Source: DATEDA01 sp963789885
GTDB lineage: Bacteria; Pseudomonadota; Gammaproteobacteria; Burkholderiales; SG8-39
Assembly (NCBI GenBank): GCA_963789885.1
Contig: CAWBNB010000021.1
Location: forward strand, 252,864-316,863
DNA: 64,000 bases
Direction: 5' to 3'
The notes beneath the pieces were generated by a model. It saw nothing but the letters and a program-made list of their open reading frames with translations. It did not search any database and was not told the DNA's origin. This document shows positions 28,801-39,076 of this stretch, piece after piece (within the stretch, counting starts at the first letter, position 1; the number at the start of each line of letters is the position of its first letter). The translations under genes and the position numbers were made by a program.

Positions 28801-31633
28801 GACGACGGGGCGGCTGGCGTGGATGCGCTGGCGCTCGGCGTGACCGAAAGCGCGGCGCGGCTCTCGCTCGCCGGCAGCGCGCTCTTCCTGGACCTCGGCG
28901 GCGGGGATGGCGTTCAGGTCAGCAGCTTCAACCCGCTCGACGCCTACGGCTCCGGCGCGATCGAGCGTGTCCTGTTTGCCGACGGCGAGCTCACCTACGC
29001 GCAGCTCATCGATCGGGGCTTCGACCTCGTGGGCGGCGCTGGCGCGGATGTGATCTCGGGCACGAATGCGGTCGACCGGTTCGACGGGGGTGGCGGGAGC
29101 GATCGTCTGCTCGGCGGCAGGGGCAACGATGTCTATGCGTTCGGCAAGGGCAGCGGCCAGGACCTGATCGTGGACCAGGACTCCACGCCCGGGAACTTCG
29201 ACCGCGTCGTCATGAAGGCCGGCATCACCGCGGCGGACGTCTCGGTCCAGGCGTCGGTGGACCGCCTCACGCTGAAGCTGCGCGGAACCGACGACAGCCT
29301 GGACATCCAGTGGATCCCCGACGCCGGCGTGATGGTCGAAGAGGTGGCGTTCGACGACGGCACGCGCTGGGACGTGGACACGCTTAAGCAGATGTTCCAG
29401 CCCTCGAACACCCCGCCGGGCCTCAAACGCCCGATCAGCGACCAGCTGGTGCGCGAGGATGCGCGATTCGATTTCCAGGTCCCCGATGGCACGTTCGAGG
29501 ATGCGAACGCGGCCGATGCGCTGACCTATTCGGCGGCGCTTGCCGACGGCTCCCGGCTCCCGGGATGGCTCAAGTTCGACGCCGCGACGCGAACCTTCTC
29601 GGGCATGCCGGTCAACGAGGACGTCGGTACTCTGAACGTGATGGTGACGGCCATCGACGCGAGCGGCGCGACGGCGAGCGACACGTTCGACATCGTCGTC
29701 GCGAACACGAACGACGCGCCCGTGCTGACGACGTCGGTCGGCAAGCTGATGGTCGACGAGGATGCCCCGTTCGACTTCACCGTCCCGGCTGGAACGTTCC
29801 GCGACGTCGATGCCGGCGACAAGATCAAATTCCTCGCGACCCTCGACAAGGGTGCTGCGCTTCCCGCCTGGCTGCGCTTCGATGGCGCCACCGGCCGGTT
29901 CACCGGCATGCCGACGAACGGCGACGTCGGGACTTACCGCATCCACCTCCTCGCGATCGACGGCGCCGGTGCCACGGCCGAAGACGTCTTCGAGCTCGCG
30001 GTCGAGAACACGAACGATGCGCCGACCCTAGCCGCACCCCTGGCCGATCTGGCCGTCAACGAAGGTCAACCGCTGCTGTTCGACGTTCCGGCAGGGACGT
30101 TCGCCGACGTCGATCCCGGCGACGACCTCGATCTCCACGCGATGCTCGCGACCGGCGAGGCGCTCCCCGCGTGGCTCGACTTCAACGCGGCCACCGGCAC
30201 GTTCAGCGGCACGGCGGAGCGCGTCGACATCGGCGCGTATCTCGTGCGCGTCACTGCGACCGACGCGGCCGGCGTCTCGGTCTTCGACGATTTCCTGATC
30301 ACGGTTGCCGCCGTGCCCGGACAGATCCTCAACGGCACTTCCGGCGACGACACGCTGCTCGGCGGCGCCGGTGACGACACGCTGAGCGGCCGCCGGGGCG
30401 CCGACGTGCTGGTCGGTGGCGCGGGCGACGACACGTTCATCTACGCTCGCGACGACGTCTGGGGTGGAGGAACCCGCCGCGTGAACGTCGGCAGTCCGGG
30501 CGCACCGGGCTCCGGCGCTTCGGAGCTGCTCAACGGCCGCAACCGCAGTTTCGATCTCTTCGACGGCGGCACCGGTGCCGACACCCTGCTCGGCACCGGG
30601 GGCAACGACGCGATCCTGCTCGATGACCTGCTCAGCCGGCCCGCCGGCACGAGCCCGCGCATAGCGAGCATCGAGACGATCCTGGCGGGCGGCGGCAACG
30701 ACCTGGTCGACCTCACCAGCCGAGCGTTCGCCTACGGGGACGTGCTCATCGAAGGCGGCGACGGCAACGACATCGTCTGGTCGTCGGCCGGCAATGACGT
30801 ACTGCGGGGCGGCGCCGGCAACGACATCATCAACGCCGGCGCCGGGGACGATCTCGTGTCGGGCGACGGCGGCAATGACGAGCTGAACGGCTGGCTTGGC
30901 AACGACGTCGTCGAGGGCGAGGCCGGCAACGACAGGCTCTACGACGCGTTCGGCGCAAACCTGCTGAACGGGCGCGGCGGCAACGACGATCTCTTCGACG
31001 GCGCGGGCAATTCGCTCATGATCGGCGGCACGGGCAGCGACCGGGTGACGCTCGGCGGGGGGCACGACATCGTCGCGTTCAACCGCGGCGACGGCCGGGA
31101 CGTGGTCCGCGGCACCGGCGACGCGGTGCTGTCGCTCGGCGGCGGCATCCGTTACGAGGACCTGGCGCTGCGCCGCTCCGGCGCCGATCTGGTGGTCGAG
31201 GTCGGCGACGGCGAGCGGATCACGCTCGGCGAGTGGTACTCCGACCCGCAGCACCAGATGGTGCAGACGATGCAGGTGATCGCGGAAGCGATGCAGGGCT
31301 ACGGCCAGTCGTCCGCCGATCCGCTCCTCGACGACAAGGTCGAATGGTTCGACTTCGGCGCGCTGGTCGCGGAATTCGACGAAGCGCGCCAGGCCAACCG
31401 GAACCTGTCGCGCTGGAGCGATGATGAGCGGATTGCTCGACGCGCACCTGGGTGGGTCCGACAGCGCCGCCCTGGGCGGTGACCTGGCGTATCAGTACGG
31501 CAAGGCGGGAACCCTGGCGGGGGTCGCCCTGCCGGCGGCGCAATCGGTGCTCGGGGCCAGCGGGTTCGGTACCGAGGCGCAGACGCTGGGGCCACTCGCC
31601 GCCGTCACGGACGGGACTCCGAAGCTCGGCTGA
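25866..31633 (+). CDS. Giant RTX-type calcium-binding protein with lipase-like N-terminus and cadherin-like domains (frameshifted)
   Basis: About 1920 residues once frames are joined; breaks fall near 26325, 26480, 28612 and 31420, and each continuation matches. The N-terminal 130 residues resemble an alpha/beta-hydrolase (DVTLTGHGVGGGFASLLSVATGL at residues about 109-131), but the nucleophile position of GHSxGG is Gly. Next come glycine/aspartate nonapeptide RTX repeats (GGAGDDYLLGGEGAD type) in several blocks, then three tandem cadherin-like domains at 29407-30315, then more repeats. The end (LGGSDSAALGGDLAYQYGKA) is a conserved tail of large betaproteobacterial RTX proteins. No Sec signal is seen; type I secretion and extracellular calcium-driven folding are inferred. 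No type I secretion genes are adjacent. Possible roles: adhesion, surface layer or secreted enzyme. Confidence 0.85.
26806..26985 (+). repeat. RTX nonapeptide repeat block A
   Basis: Encodes successive GG-x-G-x-D-x-L/I-x units (VGGAGKDVLFGGNANDILAG and following), which bind calcium and form parallel beta-rolls in secreted RTX proteins. Ends with a VYQVAAGGGNDTL unit. Confidence 0.85.
27229..28335 (+). repeat. RTX nonapeptide repeat block B (largest)
   Basis: Long array of degenerate GGxGxDxLx units, for example LIDGGDGDDWLWGDG, VIYGGAGDDWVWGG and LFGDAGDDVLMGDEGDD. Interspersed non-repeat inserts (27470-27530 and 27650-27760) separate sub-arrays. The array ends at NDRYLVGPGGGIDEIYD. Confidence 0.85.
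29407..30315 (+). repeat. Three tandem cadherin-like (dystroglycan-type) domains within the RTX protein
   Basis: Three units of about 100 residues repeat the same landmarks: an ED or NE acidic start with F-D-F-x-V/F-D-V-P, GTF-x-D-x-D/N-A-x-D, LPAWL-x-F-x-x-A-T-G-x-F-x-G and an ending N-T-N-D-A-P. Boundaries are near 29407, 29718, 30021 and 30315. This is the CADG-type immunoglobulin-like fold often found in bacterial adhesins. Confidence 0.8.
30331..31110 (+). repeat. RTX nonapeptide repeat block C
   Basis: Starts with LNGTSGDDTLLGGAGDDTLS and resumes after a short insert with LRGGAGNDIINAGAGDDLVS and further units, ending near IGGTGSDRVTLGGGHDIVAF. It lies between the cadherin-like domains and the conserved C-terminal tail. 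Confidence 0.82.
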
Positions 31634-31727
31634 GGGCGCGGCGCGGTTTGTTGGCGCTGCGACGCGCGTTCCTGGCACCGCGACGCGGCTTCTTCAGGCT
31701 ACGACACGGTTTCGCCGGCCTGCCGCG

Positions 31728-31756
31728 TTGAGGGGCAGGGGGAATTGGGCTATGAT
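31728..31756 (+). promoter_or_regulatory. Candidate sigma70-type promoter upstream of pyrG
   Basis: TTGAGG at 31728 and TATGAT at 31751 with 17-base spacing. Predicted transcription would start near 31763, about 20 bases before the pyrG ATG, giving a short leader without an obvious Shine-Dalgarno. The preceding 90 bases after the RTX gene hold degenerate CGACGCG-type repeats and no gene. Confidence 0.5.
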
Positions 31757-31782
31757 CCGTCAACCCGATTCCCGGTTCCTCG

Positions 31783-33431
<1,649 letters not shown>

Positions 33432-33435
<4 letters not shown>

Positions 33436-34295
33436 AGCTCTGCGGGTTTGAAGTCGGCCTAGAGCGACCCCTTTTCCTCATCGCCGGACCCTGCGTCGTC
33501 GAGTCCCGCCAGCTCGCGCTCGACACCGCCGGCGAGCTGCGAGACCTCTGCCGCGAGCTCGGCGTCCCGTTCATCTACAAGTCGTCCTACGACAAGGCGA
33601 ACCGGAGCTCGGGAAAGTCCTTTCGCGGCCTCGGGATGGACCAGGGGCTCGAGATCCTGGCCGAGGTGAAGAAGGCGCTCGGCGTCCCGGTGCTCACCGA
33701 CGTCCACGAGATCGAGGAAGTGCCGCAGGTCGCGGCGACGGTCGACGTCCTGCAGACCCCGGCGTTCCTCTGCCGCCAGACCGATTTCATCCACGCGGTT
33801 GCCAGCGCGGGCCGGCCGGTGAACATAAAGAAGGGGCAGTTCCTCGCGCCGGGCGACATGAAGAACGTGGTCGACAAGGCCAAGGAGGCGGCGCGTGCCG
33901 CCCATCCCGGTGACCCCGCCGCGGCCGACAACATCCTCGTCTGCGAGCGCGGCGTTTCGTTCGGCTACAACAATCTCGTCTCCGACATGCGCTCGCTTTC
34001 GATCATGCGGGAGACCGGTTGCCCGGTCGTGTTCGACGCGACGCATTCGGTCCAGCTGCCGGGCGGGCAGGGCACCTCGAGCGGCGGACAGCGGGAGTTC
34101 GTCCCGGTGCTCGCGCGGGCGGCGGTCGCGACCGGGATCGCCGGGCTGTTCATGGAGACGCATCCGGACCCGGCCAAGGCCATGTCGGACGGTCCCAACG
34201 CGTGGCCGTTGAAGCTGATGAAGCCGCTGCTTGCGACGCTCAAGGAGATCGATTCGCTCGTGAAGCGGCGCGGATTCGCGGAGCAGTCGCTGTGA
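33432..34295 (+). CDS. kdsA: 3-deoxy-8-phosphooctulonate synthase (KDO-8-phosphate synthase)
   Basis: Condenses phosphoenolpyruvate with arabinose 5-phosphate, the committed step to the KDO core sugar of lipopolysaccharide. 287 residues, with LIAGPCVVESRQLAL, PFIYKSSYDKANRSSGKSFRG, TDVHEIEE, NIKKGQFLAPGDMKN and VFDATHSVQLPGGQGTSSGG. The Cys in AGPCVVES marks the metal-dependent class, since metal-independent enzymes such as E. coli KdsA have Asn there. The start overlaps pyrG by 4 bases. Indicates a Gram-negative envelope. Confidence 0.98.
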
Positions 34296-34355
34296 GGCGC
34301 GCGCGCACGAGCGCGGAGGGGGAGACGTGATGGGCGAGAACAGGGTGCAGGCCGG

Positions 34356-35639
34356 ATGAGCTCCATCGTCGATGTCGTCGCGCGGGAGATCCTCGATTCG
34401 CGGGGCAACCCGACGGTGGAGGCCGACGTGCTGCTCGAGTCGGGCGTGATCGGACGTGCGGCCGTGCCCTCCGGAGCTTCGACCGGCTCGCGCGAAGCGC
34501 TCGAGCTGCGCGACGGCGACAAGACCCGCTACGGCGGCAAAGGCGTGCTGAAGGCGGTCGAGCACATAAACACCGAGATCTCCGAGTCGATCATGGGGCT
34601 CGACGCCTCGGAGCAGAGCTTCATCGACCGGACCCTGATCGACCTCGACGGGACCGAGAACAAGGCCCGGCTCGGTGCGAACGCACTGCTCGCCGTGTCG
34701 ATGGCCGTGGCCAAGGCGGCGGCCGAGGAGTCCGGGCTGCCCCTCTATCGCTACTTCGGCGGCTCGGGCGCGATGCAGATGCCGGTGCCGATGATGAACG
34801 TCGTCAACGGCGGGGCGCACGCGAACAACAGCCTCGACGTGCAGGAGTTCCTGATCATCCCGATCAGCGCCCAGAGCTTCCGCGAGGCCCTGCGGTGCGG
34901 GGCCGAGGTCTTCCACTCGCTCAAGAAGCTTCTCGACGCCAAGGGGCTGTCCACCACGGTCGGCGACGAGGGCGGGTTCGCCCCGAACCTGCCTTCGAAC
35001 GCCGCCGCGCTCGAGCTCATCACGGAAGCGATCCAGTCGGCGGGGTACATGCCGGGTGGCGACGTCGCGCTGGGGCTCGACTGCGCGAGCTCGGGGTTCT
35101 ACGAGCGCGGCAAGTACCGGCTCGCCTCGGAGAAGCTGGAGCTGTCGTCGACAGAGTTCTGCGACTATCTGCAGACGCTCGCCGACCGCTTCCCGATCGT
35201 GAGCATCGAAGACGGGATGGCGGAGGCCGACTGGGACGGCTGGCAGGTGCTCACGCAGTCGCTCGGGAAGCGGGTGCAGCTCGTCGGCGACGATCTCTTC
35301 GTCACCAACACCCGGCTGTTGAAAGAAGGCATCAAGCTCGGCGTGGCGAATTCGATTCTGATCAAGGTCAACCAGATCGGCACCCTCACCGAAACGTTCG
35401 CGGCGATCGAGCTCGCGAAGCGGTCGGGCTACACGGCGGTGATCTCGCACCGTTCGGGCGAGACCGAGGACACGACGATCGCCGACATCGCGGTGGGCAC
35501 CAATGCGCTGCAGATCAAGACCGGGTCGCTCTCGCGCTCAGACCGCGTAGCGAAGTACAACCAGCTGCTGCGCATCGAGGAGGACCTCGGCGACGCGGTC
35601 AGCTACCCCGGGCGGGACGCCTTCTACCAGCTTCGCTAG
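34356..35639 (+). CDS. eno: Enolase
   Basis: Interconverts 2-phosphoglycerate and phosphoenolpyruvate; in many bacteria also part of the RNA degradosome. The 427-residue product begins MSSIVDVVAREILDSRGNPT and shows GASTGSREALELRDGD, the catalytic Glu in VGDEGGFAPNL, metal ligands in GLDCASSGFY, SIEDGMAEADWDGW and VGDDLFVTN, the catalytic Lys in ILIKVNQIGTLTE, and the SHRSGETEDTTIAD loop. Located 60 bases after kdsA, with a second short GGGGGAGACGTG purine-rich stretch between. PEP supply for KdsA makes the grouping sensible. Confidence 0.98.
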   Translation: MSSIVDVVAREILDSRGNPTVEADVLLESGVIGRAAVPSGASTGSREALELRDGDKTRYGGKGVLKAVEHINTEISESIMGLDASEQSFIDRTLIDLDGTENKARLGANALLAVSMAVAKAAAEESGLPLYRYFGGSGAMQMPVPMMNVVNGGAHANNSLDVQEFLIIPISAQSFREALRCGAEVFHSLKKLLDAKGLSTTVGDEGGFAPNLPSNAAALELITEAIQSAGYMPGGDVALGLDCASSGFYERGKYRLASEKLELSSTEFCDYLQTLADRFPIVSIEDGMAEADWDGWQVLTQSLGKRVQLVGDDLFVTNTRLLKEGIKLGVANSILIKVNQIGTLTETFAAIELAKRSGYTAVISHRSGETEDTTIADIAVGTNALQIKTGSLSRSDRVAKYNQLLRIEEDLGDAVSYPGRDAFYQLR

Positions 35640-35933
35640 ATGCGCGCGGTCACCTTCGCTCTCGCCGCTCTCCTGCTCGCGATCCAGTATCCGCTCTGGC
35701 TCGGCAAGGGCGGCTGGGCGCGAGTGTGGGAGTCCGACCGGCAGCTCGGCGCGCAGCGGGCGAAGAACGAGGCGCTCCAGGCGCGCAACGCAGCGCTCGA
35801 CGCCGAAGTGCGGGATCTGAAGCAGGGGCTTGAGGCGGTGGAAGAGCGCGCGCGCTTCGAACTCGGCATGGTCCGGCAGGATGAAGTGTTCTTCCAGATC
35901 GTCGATCGGCCCGGGGTGCCCCCGCGGCGCTAG
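35640..35933 (+). CDS. ftsB: Cell division protein FtsB
   Basis: Small bitopic inner-membrane protein of the FtsQLB divisome complex. 97 residues: an N-terminal transmembrane helix (VTFALAALLLAIQYPLWLG, about residues 4-22), then a coiled coil (QRAKNEALQARNAALDAEVR) with heptad-like Leu/Ala/Asn, and the conserved EERARFELGMVRQDEVFFQI end. The ATG is immediately adjacent to the eno stop. Context after eno is the standard place for ftsB. Confidence 0.94.
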   Translation: MRAVTFALAALLLAIQYPLWLGKGGWARVWESDRQLGAQRAKNEALQARNAALDAEVRDLKQGLEAVEERARFELGMVRQDEVFFQIVDRPGVPPRR

Positions 35934-35939
35934 CCTCCG

Positions 35940-35957
35940 CTGCCTCGATCGAGGCAG
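35940..35957. terminator. Palindromic hairpin after ftsB
   Basis: CTGCCTCGATCGAGGCAG is an 18-base perfect palindrome 6 bases past the ftsB stop. It can fold as a 7-base stem with a GATC loop and may end the pyrG-kdsA-eno-ftsB transcript. No strong T-run follows (TCTGATTCTC), so a factor-independent terminator is not certain. Confidence 0.4.
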
Positions 35958-36009
35958 GCCTCTGATTCTCAATTGAAAAGCTACAGGCCTGGGGATGCTG
36001 CGTCGCCGC

Positions 36010-36038
36010 TTGACATGGAATACCGAATTCCGTATACA
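36010..36038 (+). promoter_or_regulatory. Strong sigma70-type promoter with embedded operator-like palindrome
   Basis: Consensus TTGACA at 36010 and TATACA at 36033 with the ideal 17-base spacing. The spacer and -10 carry ATACCGAATTCCGTAT (36020-36035), an inverted repeat with only two central-pair mismatches, followed by CGTATACAG. It precedes the GntR/FCD regulator by about 24 bases, so auto-regulation by that protein is a reasonable inference. Confidence 0.75.
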
Positions 36039-36061
36039 GAACTCGCATCCACACACTATCT

Positions 36062-36730
36062 ATGACGCTTCTTCAAGGGATCGAGGCCGCGCCCGACCTG
36101 ACCGAGCAGGTCTACAAACGGCTGCTCGATGCCGTGTGCAGCGGCGAGCTCGCACCCGGTACGCGACTGACCCAGGAGGAGCTGGCCGAGTCCCTCAGCG
36201 TTTCGCGCCAGCCCGTCCTGCAGGGTTTGCGCATGCTGAAGCGGGACGGGCTGGCGATCGAGACCGGCCGGCGTGGGCTCATCGTTGCGCCGATCGACCC
36301 CGCGCTGATCGAGGACCTGTACGAGGTGCGCGGTGCCCTCGAAGGCCTCGCTGCACGGCTCGCAACGCTGGCCGGGGCGAGGATCGATCCGGGCCTGGTC
36401 GAGCGCGGCAGGACGGCGCTCGCGCGCGGCCACTTTCCCGCGCTGATCGACGCCGACATGGCGTTCCACAACGCGATCTACGCCGCATCCGGCAATCCGC
36501 TGATCACCGAGAGCGCGAGCCGTCACTGGCACCACATCCGCCGGGCGATGGGTGGCGTGCTGCAGGCCGAGGGGCCTCGCGACTGGGTGTGGGACGAACA
36601 CCAGGCGATCATCGACGCGATCAACACCGGCGATGCGCCGGCGGCCGAGCGGCGCGCGCGCGAGCATTGCGAGGCCGGCGGGCGGGTGCTCGCCACCCGA
36701 TTGAAGGACAGCGGCCGCGCCGCTGTGTGA
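36062..36730 (+). CDS. GntR-family transcriptional regulator, FadR/FCD subfamily
   Basis: A 222-residue metabolite-responsive regulator. Residues about 12-75 form the winged helix (TEQVYKRLLDAVCSGELAPG, TRLTQEELAESLSVSRQPV). The C-terminal FCD domain has the metal-binding residues of this group: Asp and His in IDADMAFHNAIYAASGN, and later His in DEHQAIIDAI and REHCEAGG. It starts 24 bases after a consensus promoter with an embedded palindrome and is followed by a dioxygenase and an oxidoreductase, which it probably controls together with itself. The inducer is unknown; FCD regulators usually bind small organic acids. Confidence 0.92.
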   Translation: MTLLQGIEAAPDLTEQVYKRLLDAVCSGELAPGTRLTQEELAESLSVSRQPVLQGLRMLKRDGLAIETGRRGLIVAPIDPALIEDLYEVRGALEGLAARLATLAGARIDPGLVERGRTALARGHFPALIDADMAFHNAIYAASGNPLITESASRHWHHIRRAMGGVLQAEGPRDWVWDEHQAIIDAINTGDAPAAERRAREHCEAGGRVLATRLKDSGRAAV

Positions 36731-36761
36731 CGACTGCAACCAACCGAGGAGGGATCCAACC

Positions 36762-37607
36762 GTGAAACTCACCCAGGAGCAGCTCCAGCAGTTCGACCGC
36801 GACGGCTATCTCTTCTTCCCGAGCCTCTTCTCCGAGCGCGAAGTCAAGGCCCTGACCGACGAGGTGCCGGCGCTCTTCGCGCAGCGTCGCCCCGAAAACG
36901 TCCGCGAGAAGGACAGCGACGCCGTGCGCACGAACTTCGCCGCGCACATGTACAACCGCGTGTACGCCCGCCTCGGCCGCCACCCGCGGATGGTCGAGCC
37001 GGTGAAGCAGGTCTTCGGCGAGGACGTGTACATGCACCAGTTCAAGATCAACGGCAAGGTCGCGTTCGACGGCGACCTGTGGCAATGGCACCAGGACTAC
37101 GGGACCTGGCAGGCGGACGACCAGATGCCCGCGGCGCGCGCGATGAACATCGCGATCTTCCTGAACGAGGTCAACGAGTTCAACGGCCCGCTGATGTTCA
37201 TTCCGGGCAGCCACAAGCTGGGCGTCGTCGAAGCCGAGCACGACACGAGCACGACGAGCTATCCGCTGTGGACGGTCAACCACGACACCATCCGGAAGCT
37301 GGTCGAAAGCGGCGGCCTGGTCGCGCCGAAGGGGCCGGCCGGATCGATGATCATGTTCCACGGCTGCCTGGTGCACGGCTCCACGGCGAACCTCTCGCCC
37401 TGGGACCGCTGGAACGTGTACCTGAGCCTGTGCGCCGTTTCCAACCACATTCGGCGCTTCAAGCGGCCGGCCTACATCGCGCATCGCGACTTCACGCCGA
37501 TCACCTGTCTCCCCGACGACTGTCTGCTGCGCGACTATGATGTCGAGTTGCCGTGGAAAGACGGCACGCCCGAGGAAGCGCTGAAGCCGATGCCGCTCGC
37601 AGCGTAG
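36762..37607 (+). CDS. PhyH-family Fe(II)/2-oxoglutarate dioxygenase (EctD-like)
   Basis: A 281-residue phytanoyl-CoA-dioxygenase-family enzyme. The iron-binding HxD is His110 and Asp112 (WQWHQDYGTWQ), the distal His is likely His205 (GCLVHGSTAN), and Arg216 (SPWDRWNVY) fits the 2-oxoglutarate site. The FKINGKVAFDGDLWQWHQDYG and FNGPLMFIPGSHK blocks resemble ectoine hydroxylase, but no ectoine genes are nearby and the ectoine-specific residues cannot be confirmed by eye. It lies between the GntR regulator and an SAF-domain oxidoreductase on the same strand. AGGAGG is upstream. Substrate unknown. Confidence 0.85.
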   Translation: MKLTQEQLQQFDRDGYLFFPSLFSEREVKALTDEVPALFAQRRPENVREKDSDAVRTNFAAHMYNRVYARLGRHPRMVEPVKQVFGEDVYMHQFKINGKVAFDGDLWQWHQDYGTWQADDQMPAARAMNIAIFLNEVNEFNGPLMFIPGSHKLGVVEAEHDTSTTSYPLWTVNHDTIRKLVESGGLVAPKGPAGSMIMFHGCLVHGSTANLSPWDRWNVYLSLCAVSNHIRRFKRPAYIAHRDFTPITCLPDDCLLRDYDVELPWKDGTPEEALKPMPLAA

Positions 37608-37637
37608 CGCCCCGACGCCCGACCCGGAGATAACGCG

Positions 37638-38996
37638 ATGAACCTGTATGCGAAGCTCACCGAGCGTGCCGCGGAGGGGCGGCCGCTCCGCGTAGGACTG
37701 ATCGGCGCAGGCAAGTTCGGCGCGATGTACCTTGCGCAAATCCCGAAGACCCCGGGTGTGCATCTCGCCGGCATCGCCGACCTCTCGCCGGCGAGCGCGC
37801 GGACGAACCTCGAGCGCGTGGGCTGGAAGCCCGAGCGGCACGCCGCGCCTTCGCTCGACGCCGCGTTGGCACGCGGTCTCACGTACGTGGGCGACGACTG
37901 GGAGGCGCTCGTCGCGCACCCGTCGATCGATATCGTCGTGGAGGCCACGGGGAACCCGATCGCGGCGGTGACGCACGCCCTGGCGGCGTTCAAGCACGGC
38001 AAGCACGTCGTGATGGTCACGGTCGAGGCAGATGCGTTCTGCGGGCCGCTGCTCGCCCGGAAGGCGCAGCAAGCGGGCGTCGTCTACAGCCTCGCGTACG
38101 GCGACCAGCCGGCGCTCATCTGCGATCTCGTGGACTGGGCGCGTGCCGCCGGCTTCAGTGTCGTCGCCGCGGGACGCGGCCACAAGTGGCTCGCGCACTA
38201 TGCGCAGTCGACACCCGAGACGGTCTGGGGGTACTACGGGCTCACGCCCGAGCAGGCGCGCGTCGGCGGCCTGAATCCGAAGATGTTCAATTCGTTCCTC
38301 GACGGCTCGAAACCGGCCATCGAGAGCACCGCGGTTTGCAATGCGACCGGGCTGACGCCGGCCCCCTGGGGGCTCGAGTTTCCGCCGTCGAGCATCGATG
38401 ACCTGCCGGCGGTGATGCGGCCGCGCGAGGAAGGCGGCCGCCTCCATCACAAGGGCCAGGTGGAGGTGGTGTCCTCGCTCGAGCCCGACGGCCGCGTGAT
38501 TCCCTACGACATTCGCTTCGGCGTCTGGGTCGTGTTCGAAGGCGACACCGACTACATCCGCCGGTGCTTCATGGAGTACGGCGTGAAAACCGACCCGACC
38601 GGACGCTACGCCTGCCTCTACAAGCGCTGGCACCTGATCGGCCTGGAGGTCGGGATCTCGGTCGCGTCCGTCGGTTTGCGGCGGGAGCCGACCGGCTGCG
38701 CGACCGGTTTTCGCGCCGACGTCGTCGCCACCGCGAAGCGGGACCTGAAACCCGGCGAGCGGCTGGACGGGGAGGGCGGCTATACGGTCTTCGGCAAACT
38801 CGTCCCGGCAGAGGAGTCGCTGCGGCTCGGGGGCCTGCCGCTCGGCCTCGCGCACGACGTCAAACTCGTGAACGCCGTGGCGGCCGGCGCGCCGGTCCGC
38901 TGGAGCGACGTGCAGATCGACGCCGGCGCCGACGCCGTTCGGGTGCGGCGCGAGATGGAGCGCGAGTTCGCTGCGCCGCAGAGGGCGGCTGCGTAG
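37638..38996 (+). CDS. SAF-domain NAD(P)-dependent oxidoreductase (homoserine dehydrogenase-like, COG4091 type)
   Basis: A 452-residue protein. Residues about 17-140 form a Rossmann fold starting LRVGLIGAGKFGAMYLAQI, with DIVVEATGNPIAAVTHALAA following as in homoserine dehydrogenases. The C-terminal part (FRADVVATAKRDLKPGERLD through KLVPAEESLRLGGLPLGLAH) is an SAF domain as found in sugar-acid and flagellar-assembly proteins. Members are common beside sugar or polyol catabolic genes and few have assigned reactions. A GGAGATAACGCG precedes the ATG. Forms a three-gene unit with the GntR regulator and PhyH dioxygenase, suggesting oxidative processing of one metabolite. Confidence 0.82.
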   Translation: MNLYAKLTERAAEGRPLRVGLIGAGKFGAMYLAQIPKTPGVHLAGIADLSPASARTNLERVGWKPERHAAPSLDAALARGLTYVGDDWEALVAHPSIDIVVEATGNPIAAVTHALAAFKHGKHVVMVTVEADAFCGPLLARKAQQAGVVYSLAYGDQPALICDLVDWARAAGFSVVAAGRGHKWLAHYAQSTPETVWGYYGLTPEQARVGGLNPKMFNSFLDGSKPAIESTAVCNATGLTPAPWGLEFPPSSIDDLPAVMRPREEGGRLHHKGQVEVVSSLEPDGRVIPYDIRFGVWVVFEGDTDYIRRCFMEYGVKTDPTGRYACLYKRWHLIGLEVGISVASVGLRREPTGCATGFRADVVATAKRDLKPGERLDGEGGYTVFGKLVPAEESLRLGGLPLGLAHDVKLVNAVAAGAPVRWSDVQIDAGADAVRVRREMEREFAAPQRAAA

Positions 38997-39076
38997 TCGG
39001 CCCGGGGAGGGGTAGACTTCGCGCCGCGGCGGCGGTGCACGGGTATCGGCCGCCCGCACGAGGGCGACGAAGTTCG

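Noticed and set aside
27229..31110. CRISPR-like or satellite repeats
   Set aside because: The periodicity is 27 bases in frame and encodes degenerate RTX nonapeptides; there are no conserved DNA repeats with unique spacers.
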